Assembly (NCBI GenBank): GCA_021851625.1
Contig: JAJZCX010000024.1
Location: 1-10,370 of the forward strand
From: Acidobacteriota bacterium
GTDB lineage: Bacteria > Acidobacteriota > Terriglobia > Terriglobales > Acidobacteriaceae
DNA length: 10,370 nucleotides
Reading direction: 5' to 3'
Shown: piece after piece, positions 1 through 5,477 of the stretch
How positions within the stretch are numbered: the stretch's first letter is position 1
Layout of the letters: each line of letters opens with the position of its first letter
Translations under genes and position numbers: made by a program
The notes under the pieces: model-generated
What the model saw: only the letters and a program-made list of their open reading frames with translations
The model's database searches: none
What the model was told of the DNA's origin: nothing

Positions 1-269
1 TGAGCGCGCTATGTGCAACAGCGGTGTTTCTGCTGGTCTTTTTATTGTTTCGCTATGTATCGCTGGCCTCGATTGCCAGTGCGGTCTCGTTTCCACTATT
101 CGTTTGGCTGTGGGGCGGGCTGCTGCACCGCGCCGATTGGAACCTGGCTCTGCTGGCCAGTGCGCTGGTGGTTCCGGCGATCATTCTGGGCAAGCACGCG
201 GCCAATATCGATCGATTACTGAAGGGCACTGAATATCGCTTTGGCAGTAAGGGGAAATCTGCTGCATGA
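1..269 (+). CDS. plsY: Glycerol-3-phosphate acyltransferase PlsY, C-terminal part
   Basis: The open frame runs into the window from the left (frame of base 3) and ends at TGA 267-269, so only about 88 C-terminal residues are present. PlsY is a polytopic inner-membrane enzyme that moves an acyl group from acyl-phosphate to glycerol-3-phosphate, giving lysophosphatidic acid, the first step of phospholipid synthesis in most bacteria. Seen here: hydrophobic membrane segments (the FLLVFLLF stretch, a second around LFVWLWGGLL, a third around LALLASALVVPAIIL), the conserved RYVSLASI segment, and the C-terminal signature NIDRLLKGTE followed by a basic tail, matching the family's last conserved motif. 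The stop overlaps the gpsA start by four bases (ATGA 266-269), which implies translational coupling with the gene that supplies its substrate. The start and first two conserved motifs lie outside the window. Confidence 0.93.
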   Translation, partial: SALCATAVFLLVFLLFRYVSLASIASAVSFPLFVWLWGGLLHRADWNLALLASALVVPAIILGKHAANIDRLLKGTEYRFGSKGKSAA

Positions 270-1273
270 GCCGCATTGCCGTCGTCGGTGCCGGAGCCTG
301 GGGCACGGCCATTGCCATCACGCTGGGGCGGCGCGGCGGCCACACGGTCTCGCTGTGGTCGCACACCAAGGGACTGGCCGACATCATCACACGCACGCGC
401 GAGAATGCGCGCTATCTTCCGGGAATTCCCGTGCCGCAGAGCGTGCAAACCACCAGTGACATGCAAGCTGCACTGCATCGCGCGGAGATCGTGGTCACCG
501 TGGTGCCGTCGGAACATTTGCGCGCGACGCTGCACCTGATGGCTCCGCACCTGACGCAGCGCCAGGTAATCGTGAACGCAACCAAGGGGCTGGAAGATGG
601 AACGTATCTGCGCATGACGCAGGTGATCGGCGCGGTGTTGGCCGAGCACGCGTTGCCGCTTCCCTGCTGTGTGCTGAGCGGGCCATCGTTTGCGCAGGAA
701 GTGGCTGCTGGCAGCCCAACGGCGATGACGCTGGCCTCGAGCACCCCGGATTTGGCCGCGTATATTCGCAAGGAATTTGTGGGGCCAAGTTTGCGCGTGT
801 ACACCAACGACGATGTGGTGGGCGTGGAGATGGGCGGCGCGTTGAAGAATGTGATCGCGCTGGCCTCTGGCGTGGTGACGGGACTGGGCCTGGGCCACAA
901 CAGCATCGCGGCGCTGGTGACACGCGGCAATGCGGAGATCACGCGGCTAGCCATTGCCAATGGCGGCAGACGCGAGACGCTGGCCGGGTTGGCCGGCTTG
1001 GGCGATCTGGTGTTGACCTGCACCGGAGCGCTCTCGCGCAATCGCCACGTGGGCATTGAGCTAGGACGCGGGCGCAAGCTGCAAGAGATTCTGGCAGCCA
1101 TGCGCGGCAAGGTGGCAGAAGGCGTGCGCACCACCACCGCAGCGCTGGGGCTGGCGAATCTGTGCGGCGTGGAGATGCCCATCACGGAACAGGTGGCAGC
1201 GGTATTGGCCGAACGCTTGACGCCACTCGATGCCATGCGCGAACTGATGGCACGCCCCGGACGCGATGAGTGA
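266..1273 (+). CDS. gpsA: NAD(P)H-dependent glycerol-3-phosphate dehydrogenase GpsA
   Basis: 335 residues, the usual length. GpsA is a cytosolic enzyme that reduces dihydroxyacetone phosphate to sn-glycerol-3-phosphate for phospholipid synthesis. Visible motifs: the N-terminal Rossmann dinucleotide loop GAGAWG (residues 8-13), NATKGLE (104-110), SGPSFA (138-143), the catalytic-lysine region GALKNVIALASG (191-202, K194), GLAGLGDL (241-248) and SRNRHVG (257-263), all in family order. The start ATG at 266 overlaps the plsY stop as ATGA and has a Shine-Dalgarno-like AAGGGGA at 249-255, nine bases upstream. The plsY-gpsA pair makes and then acylates glycerol-3-phosphate. The next gene on the strand starts 125 bases later, and I see no clear rho-independent terminator in that gap. 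No key residue appears missing. Confidence 0.97.
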   Translation: MSRIAVVGAGAWGTAIAITLGRRGGHTVSLWSHTKGLADIITRTRENARYLPGIPVPQSVQTTSDMQAALHRAEIVVTVVPSEHLRATLHLMAPHLTQRQVIVNATKGLEDGTYLRMTQVIGAVLAEHALPLPCCVLSGPSFAQEVAAGSPTAMTLASSTPDLAAYIRKEFVGPSLRVYTNDDVVGVEMGGALKNVIALASGVVTGLGLGHNSIAALVTRGNAEITRLAIANGGRRETLAGLAGLGDLVLTCTGALSRNRHVGIELGRGRKLQEILAAMRGKVAEGVRTTTAALGLANLCGVEMPITEQVAAVLAERLTPLDAMRELMARPGRDE

Positions 1274-1380
1274 TGGAATACACATAGTAACCACACTGCA
1301 CATTCCCAAAGATACAAATCATGCTACTTTCGTAATCACCTCCCCCTGCGCGAACTCTTCCGCTGTCACCGGGGGCCGGG

Positions 1381-1386
1381 TACACT
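1381..1386 (+). promoter_or_regulatory. Candidate -10 box (TACACT) for the HD-GYP gene
   Basis: In the 125-base gap after gpsA, TACACT lies 12 bases before the ATG of the HD-GYP gene. The best -35 counterpart at a 17-base spacing is TTCCGC (1358-1363), which is poor. Transcription from this box would start about 6 bases before the ATG or closer, giving a very short or leaderless mRNA. That fits the absence of a Shine-Dalgarno sequence before this gene. This is a suggestion from position and sequence only. Confidence 0.25.
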
Positions 1387-1398
1387 TTTGCTTCGGCC

Positions 1399-2391
1399 AT
1401 GGAAATCCGCAAAAATCCGAAGCTCAACGTGCTCTATGGAATGATGGGGCTTCCCCTGCTGTGCATTGCCGGTAGCGTGGAGGTGTTTTGGCGACTCTTT
1501 CAGCCGAGCTACCGCGATACGCGCACGGAAAATCTGATCGTATCCATCCTCGCGCTCATTCTGGGGGTGGCGTGTTGGAACCCCACTCTGCGCTACATTC
1601 TGTACTGGAAAAAATTTCTGGAGACCTGTGCCGCCGTAAAGCGTGGCGAGATCGTTTTGGTTCTGGAAACAGAGGAAATGGCTGAGTTCCGCGAGTTGAG
1701 CAAAGCCTACTACGCGGGACAGGAGAGCCTGGACACGGGCTTGGCCAACTGGATTTTAGCCGCACGGGAACACCACCGAATTTTCGCCACGCTGGTCAAG
1801 ATCATTGCAGAGTCGTTGGCCGCACAGGATTTTTACATGCGCGGCCATGCTGGGCGCGTGGCTGTTTATGCAACGCTGATCTGCGAAGAACTGGGCCTGA
1901 CACCGGAGGAGACGGAGCGGATTCGCTACTCCGCTCTGCTGCATGACATCGGAAAAATCGGCATGGATGAGCGCATTCTGACCAAGCCAGGGGCGCTAAC
2001 TGTCGATGAGTTTGCCATCATGAAACAGCACACTACGCGCGGCGCAGAGATGCTACGCCCCATGGAGGCGCTCCATGATCTAATCCCCGGCGTGGAGTTG
2101 CACCACGAGTCACTCGACGGCAGTGGATATCCGCATGGGCTGTGCGGCAGCCAGATTCCACGCATGGCGCGCGTGATCTCCGTGGCCGACACATTTGATG
2201 CGACCACCATGAACCGCGCTTATCAAGAGCCACTGGGGGCCGATTACGCCTTGCGTATCTTGCACCGATTGGCAGGAGATAAATTTGACCCAGAGGCCGT
2301 CGCGGCGATACATCGGGCCTATGTTGCGGGAAAGATTCGCCTGCCGGGATCGCAGACTCGCCCAGCGGAAATCTCAACTACTCCCACCTAA
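1399..2391 (+). CDS. Membrane-anchored HD-GYP domain protein, probable cyclic-di-GMP phosphodiesterase
   Basis: 330 residues. Two hydrophobic segments (about 13-33 and 46-68) suggest a membrane hairpin, followed by a helical linker (about 80-130) and a C-terminal HD-GYP domain (about 130-315). HD-GYP proteins hydrolyse cyclic-di-GMP using a metal centre. The metal-ligand set looks complete: H150 in GHAGRV, H182 and D183 in HDIGKIG (K186 also present), H211, H235-H236 in HHESLDGSGYP (GYP at 243-245), and D264 in VADTFDA. An active enzyme is therefore expected. The segment after VADTFDA reads TTMNRAYQ where the family usually has a form of LTSDRPYR, so the arginine of the pair is kept but proline and the last arginine are changed. 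No response-regulator receiver, PAS or HAMP domain is visible, so the input signal is unknown. There is no clear Shine-Dalgarno sequence. It sits alone between gpsA and ftsY. The family call is firm; substrate and activity are inferred. Confidence 0.9.
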   Translation: MEIRKNPKLNVLYGMMGLPLLCIAGSVEVFWRLFQPSYRDTRTENLIVSILALILGVACWNPTLRYILYWKKFLETCAAVKRGEIVLVLETEEMAEFRELSKAYYAGQESLDTGLANWILAAREHHRIFATLVKIIAESLAAQDFYMRGHAGRVAVYATLICEELGLTPEETERIRYSALLHDIGKIGMDERILTKPGALTVDEFAIMKQHTTRGAEMLRPMEALHDLIPGVELHHESLDGSGYPHGLCGSQIPRMARVISVADTFDATTMNRAYQEPLGADYALRILHRLAGDKFDPEAVAAIHRAYVAGKIRLPGSQTRPAEISTTPT

Positions 2392-2423
2392 TTCCCCTTG
2401 GCGCGCGCTGGTTCCAGCCAGAA

Positions 2424-2454
2424 TTGCAAGCGCTCCATCCTCGGTTGATACACT
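2424..2454 (+). promoter_or_regulatory. Candidate promoter for ftsY
   Basis: In the 94-base gap between the HD-GYP stop and the ftsY ATG, TTGCAA (2424-2429) and TACACT (2449-2454) resemble -35 and -10 boxes, though the 19-base spacing is longer than ideal. The -10 candidate is the same hexamer as the one before the HD-GYP gene. A start a few bases downstream would leave a leader of about 25 bases. No sequence test beyond inspection supports it. Confidence 0.25.
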
Positions 2455-2485
2455 GAATACAGAGCGGACACGCTCGCAGACGACC

Positions 2486-3469
2486 ATGCTGGCCACATTT
2501 TTTCGCAAATCCGCTGAGGCCGCGCCGGAGCCACAGACCGATGCGCCCGCCAAGGTGAGCCTGTTCGACCGAATGCGGCAGGCAGTGACGCGCACGCGCG
2601 AAGGCCTGCACGAGCGCATGGATGGCCTGCTGACGCGCACCCGACCTGTCGATGATTCCACGCTGAACGAATTGCAAGCGCTGCTGATTGCCTCCGATGT
2701 GGGCGTGCGCACGGCAACGGAAATTTTGGAGCGACTGCGAACACAGGCTGCAAAAACACAGATCGAAGACGGCGCACAATTACGCGCACTGCTGAAAACA
2801 GAACTGCTGCGAATTTTAGAATCGGTGCAGACGCCTGCACCAGTGGTCACCGCGCCCCCAGAGGTTCTCTTCCTCGTCGGCGTCAACGGAACCGGAAAGA
2901 CAACCACTACGGGCAAGCTGGCCGCGCATCTGCGCGCGCAAGGCAAGAGCGTGCTGCTCTGCGCAGCGGACACCTTCCGTGCAGCGGCTATCGAGCAGCT
3001 TGCGGTTTGGAGCGAGCGCGCAGGCGTGGAGATGATTCGCACCAAGACGGGCGGCGATCCTTCGGCTGCCTTGTATGATGCGCTGCAAGCGGCCAAGGCG
3101 CGCAGCGTGGATGTGGTGCTGGTGGATACGGCGGGACGACTGCACACGAAAAATAATCTGATGGCGGAGTTGGAAAAGATGCGGCGCACGGCGCAGCGTT
3201 TTGCAGCCGAGGCTCCGCACCAGACGCTGTTGGTGATGGATGCCACCACGGGACAAAATGGGTTGCAACAGGCGCGGCAGTTTCAAGCCGCAGCCGCGGT
3301 GAACGGCATTGTGCTGACCAAACTGGATGGCACGGCCAAGGGCGGCATCGTGGTGGCCATTGCGCAGGAGATGGGCGTGCCTGTGCGCTATGTGGGCGTG
3401 GGAGAAAAGATGGACGATCTGCTCGCCTTTGATGCATCCACCTTTGTGGATTCCCTGCTGGACGGTTAG
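2486..3469 (+). CDS. ftsY: Signal recognition particle receptor FtsY (SRP GTPase)
   Basis: 327 residues from ATG 2486. FtsY is the membrane-associated GTPase that docks ribosome-SRP complexes and hands nascent membrane proteins to the Sec translocon. Seen in order: a short N-terminal region with no long acidic A domain, an N-domain helical bundle (about 25-115), and the G domain with GVNGTGKTTTTGKLA (132-146, P-loop), DTFRAAAIEQL (162-172), DTAGR (214-218), TKLDGTAKGG (278-287) and GVGEKMDDL (304-312). The TKLDGTAKGG and GVGEKMDDL forms are those of FtsY and not of Ffh, and no methionine-rich M domain follows. The frame stays open to an upstream ATG inside the HD-GYP gene (2285). I prefer 2486 because it begins with MLATFFRK, typical of an FtsY membrane-binding N-terminus, and avoids a 107-base overlap. 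The Shine-Dalgarno match is weak. Confidence 0.95.
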   Translation: MLATFFRKSAEAAPEPQTDAPAKVSLFDRMRQAVTRTREGLHERMDGLLTRTRPVDDSTLNELQALLIASDVGVRTATEILERLRTQAAKTQIEDGAQLRALLKTELLRILESVQTPAPVVTAPPEVLFLVGVNGTGKTTTTGKLAAHLRAQGKSVLLCAADTFRAAAIEQLAVWSERAGVEMIRTKTGGDPSAALYDALQAAKARSVDVVLVDTAGRLHTKNNLMAELEKMRRTAQRFAAEAPHQTLLVMDATTGQNGLQQARQFQAAAAVNGIVLTKLDGTAKGGIVVAIAQEMGVPVRYVGVGEKMDDLLAFDASTFVDSLLDG

Positions 3470-3509
3470 AGCATTTGGATACGAGTGTTCACGGTGAGAA
3501 ATGATTTGT

Positions 3510-3559
3510 GGTGCTGATTTTCCCCCACTCAAGCCAGAAGACGGCTTGAATGAGGCACC
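3510..3559. repeat. Imperfect palindromic stem-loop element between ftsY and ribD
   Basis: A perfect 7-base inverted repeat, TCAAGCC (3529-3535) and GGCTTGA (3543-3549), encloses a 7-base loop. The stem extends outward to 3523 and 3555 with two C-A mismatches on the plus strand. On the minus strand those positions become G-U wobbles, so a minus-strand RNA would form an unbroken 13-pair stem. An outer pair of arms, GGTGC (3510-3514) and GCACC (3555-3559), brackets the element with an asymmetric bulge and shares base 3555 with the inner stem. No run of T follows on either strand, so it does not look like an intrinsic terminator. The right end, ATGAGGCACCC, resembles the edge of palindromic intergenic repeats that I recall from Terriglobia genomes. 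Whether this is a decayed copy of such a family is inference, as no second copy is seen in this window. Confidence 0.5.
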
Positions 3560-3612
3560 CAAAAAATGTGAGCGCTGAACATGAACACACTCGAAGGCGC
3601 AACGAAAGCCGC

Positions 3613-4779
3613 ATGACCGGAGAAACAATTTTGGCGACGCAAGCACGCAACGCAATCCTCTCCGATGAAAACTGGATGGAACGCGCGCTCAACCTTGCGC
3701 GCAGTTCCGTTGGGCTGGCCTCGCCCAATCCTGTGGTGGGCTGCGTGCTGGTGCGCGACAATGCTGTCATTGGCGAAGGCTTCCACGCCTACGATGAGGT
3801 GGAACACGCGGAAGTGGTGGCTCTGAAGCAGGCAGGTAAACAGGCACGCGGAGCGATTGCATACGTAACGCTGGAGCCGTGCAGCCATCACGGCAGAACT
3901 GGTCCCTGTGCCGATGCATTGATCGCCGCCGGAGTGCAGCGCGTTGTCGTTGCCGTGCAGGATCCCAATCCGCAAGTCAGTGGCGCGGGGTTGCAGCGAT
4001 TGCAGCAGGCAGGCATTTCCATCACGCTGGGCGTGCATGAGACCGAAGCCAAATTGCTCAACGCCGCCTTCGCGCGTTTTATTCGCAGCCACAGGCCGTA
4101 CGTCACGCTCAAGGCGGGACTCACGCTTGATGGACGCATTGGCCCTCCGCCTTCGGCGGCGCATCCCAGCGGATCGGTGCATTGGATTACTAGCGACATT
4201 TCCCGCGCGGCGGTGCAGCAGATGCGCCACAACGCTGACGCGGTGATGACCGGCATTGGCACGGTGCTGACGGATGATCCGATGATGACCGACCGCAGTG
4301 GACGCGCGCGACGCAGGCCGCTGCTGCGCGTGGTTTTGGATTCGAAATTGCTGTTAAGCACAGAGTCGCAATTGGCGCGTACAGCGGATCGCGATGTTTT
4401 GGTCTTCTGCACCAAACCGGCCAGCAGTGAGCGCGTGCGCGCGTTGGAGGCAATGGGCGTGCGCGTGGAAAAAATCGCCGCCGACCCGGTGCGCGGACAT
4501 CTCTCCATGCAGGCAATGATGCAAAAACTGGCAGAGTTGGACATCATCCATGTTCTGCTGGAAGCGGGCGCGGAGTTGAATGCAACGGCGCTGAATGCGG
4601 GCATTGTGGACAAGCTGTACTTGTTTTATGCGCCCGCGATTTACGGCGATGCGGCCGTGCCCCTAGTGCGCGCGCGCCAACCCGGCGGCTTCCACACGCT
4701 GCGACTGGCCAATTATCGTCTGCATCCGATGGGCGAGGACTTTGCCGTCGAGGCCGACTTGCAAAATCCCTGGCAGTAG
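3613..4779 (+). CDS. ribD: Bifunctional riboflavin biosynthesis protein RibD (deaminase/reductase)
   Basis: 388 residues from ATG 3613. RibD deaminates the GTP-derived diaminopyrimidine and then reduces its ribosyl side chain with NADPH, two consecutive cytosolic steps of riboflavin synthesis. N-terminal deaminase domain (about 20-145): SPNP (37-40), zinc ligands in HAE (65-67) and the PC...C pattern with C90 and C99 (EPCSHHGRTGPC). C-terminal reductase domain (about 160-385): RPYVTLKAGLTLDGRI (161-176), SDISRAAVQQMRHNADA (194-210), TGIGTVLTDDP (213-223) and LLEAGAELNATAL (315-327). Both active sites look intact. The frame is also open from ATG 3550, but that codon directly follows a hairpin stem, lacks a ribosome site and would add 21 poorly conserved residues, so the downstream start is preferred. 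It could also begin slightly later. ribE follows 17 bases downstream. No FMN riboswitch is recognisable upstream. Confidence 0.94.
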   Translation: MTGETILATQARNAILSDENWMERALNLARSSVGLASPNPVVGCVLVRDNAVIGEGFHAYDEVEHAEVVALKQAGKQARGAIAYVTLEPCSHHGRTGPCADALIAAGVQRVVVAVQDPNPQVSGAGLQRLQQAGISITLGVHETEAKLLNAAFARFIRSHRPYVTLKAGLTLDGRIGPPPSAAHPSGSVHWITSDISRAAVQQMRHNADAVMTGIGTVLTDDPMMTDRSGRARRRPLLRVVLDSKLLLSTESQLARTADRDVLVFCTKPASSERVRALEAMGVRVEKIAADPVRGHLSMQAMMQKLAELDIIHVLLEAGAELNATALNAGIVDKLYLFYAPAIYGDAAVPLVRARQPGGFHTLRLANYRLHPMGEDFAVEADLQNPWQ

Positions 4780-4796
4780 CCGGTGCGGAGATACCC

Positions 4797-5477
4797 ATGT
4801 TTACAGGACTGATTGCCGCGACAGGAAAAATTCTTTCGCTCACGCCCACAGACGGAGCGCACCGGCTGCGCGTGGCCGCGCCCACAGCAATGCTGCGACA
4901 GACACGCACCGGTGACAGCATCGCCGTGAATGGCGTCTGCCTGACGGCGCTCGAAATTATCGCAGACGAGGGCATCTTCCACGCCGATCTGGGGGCCGAG
5001 ACGCTGGCGCGCACATCGCTTGCACAACTCGCTGCGGGAACCCTGGTTAATTTGGAACATCCCACGCCCGCAGGCACGCCCTTGGGCGGACACGTGGTGC
5101 AGGGGCATGTGGATGGCGTGGGGCGTTTGCTCAGTCTGGAGCCAGTGACTGCGGGGGCAAATGCCTCCACAGCCGACTGGTGGCTGCGCGTGGTGATTCC
5201 CGCGGCCTACGCGCGCTACGCGGCAGAAAAAGGATCGATTGCCATCGATGGCATCAGCCTGACGGTGGCGCGCGTGGAAGCTGTGCAGGAAGATTGCGTG
5301 GTAGCGGTCAACATTATTCCGCATACCTACGTGGCGACAAATCTACACACGCTGACTTCGGGCGCGCCGGTAAATATTGAAGTGGATGTACTGGCCAAGT
5401 ATGCCGAACGGCTGGTGGCAGAGCGCGCTGCACAGTCTCCGCTCACGCTCGCCGCACTCATCGCCAACGGCTACTGA
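4797..5477 (+). CDS. ribE: Riboflavin synthase, alpha subunit
   Basis: 226 residues, slightly longer than the usual 200-220. Riboflavin synthase dismutates two molecules of 6,7-dimethyl-8-ribityllumazine to riboflavin and the diaminopyrimidine precursor, as a trimer in the cytosol. The protein is the expected tandem of two lumazine-binding barrels. The first starts with MFTGLI and carries SIAVNGVCLT (41-50, with the conserved C48). The second starts at LGGHVVQGHVDGVG (96-109) and carries GSIAIDGISLTV (146-157), ending in VDVLAKYAERL (196-206). A short low-conservation insert lies around 115-127. GGAG at 4787-4790, six bases before ATG, supports the start. It is 17 bases after ribD, so one operon is likely. 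Lumazine synthase (ribH) and ribBA are not in the window. The last 7 bases overlap the 3' end of the opposite-strand peptidase gene. Confidence 0.96.
   Translation: MFTGLIAATGKILSLTPTDGAHRLRVAAPTAMLRQTRTGDSIAVNGVCLTALEIIADEGIFHADLGAETLARTSLAQLAAGTLVNLEHPTPAGTPLGGHVVQGHVDGVGRLLSLEPVTAGANASTADWWLRVVIPAAYARYAAEKGSIAIDGISLTVARVEAVQEDCVVAVNIIPHTYVATNLHTLTSGAPVNIEVDVLAKYAERLVAERAAQSPLTLAALIANGY

Noticed and set aside
53..898. Long minus-strand open frames opposite plsY and gpsA, and similar long frames opposite ftsY, ribD and the peptidase gene
   Set aside because: These are antisense shadows produced by high GC and strong third-position bias. Their translations are rich in R, H, P and S and carry no family motif, while the opposite frames encode clear enzymes.
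1182..1343. Minus-strand GGAGGTGAT (1343-1335), a full match to a strong ribosome site, followed by ATG at 1322 and an open frame into the 3' end of gpsA
   Set aside because: The spacing from GGAGG to the ATG is about 16 bases, too long. The peptide of about 47 residues is mostly antisense to gpsA and resembles nothing I know. Chance is more likely.
2285..2485. N-terminal extension of ftsY to an upstream ATG at 2285
   Set aside because: It would overlap the HD-GYP gene by 107 bases, and the added residues read like out-of-frame sequence with no FtsY A-domain character.
2421..2682. Exact 14-base direct repeat GAATTGCAAGCGCT at 2421-2434 and 2669-2682
   Set aside because: Only two copies, one in the ftsY leader and one in its coding sequence, with unrelated flanks. 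One such pair is close to chance expectation in 10 kb of biased sequence.
3523..3566. Intrinsic terminator for ftsY at the hairpin before ribD
   Set aside because: No T-run follows the stem on the plus strand, and the only homopolymer nearby is an A6 run at 3561-3566. On the minus strand the corresponding T6 lies upstream of the stem, not after it.
3550..3612. ribD start at ATG 3550
   Set aside because: The codon abuts the hairpin stem, has no ribosome site and adds residues that do not resemble RibD N-termini. The ATG at 3613 gives a more usual length.
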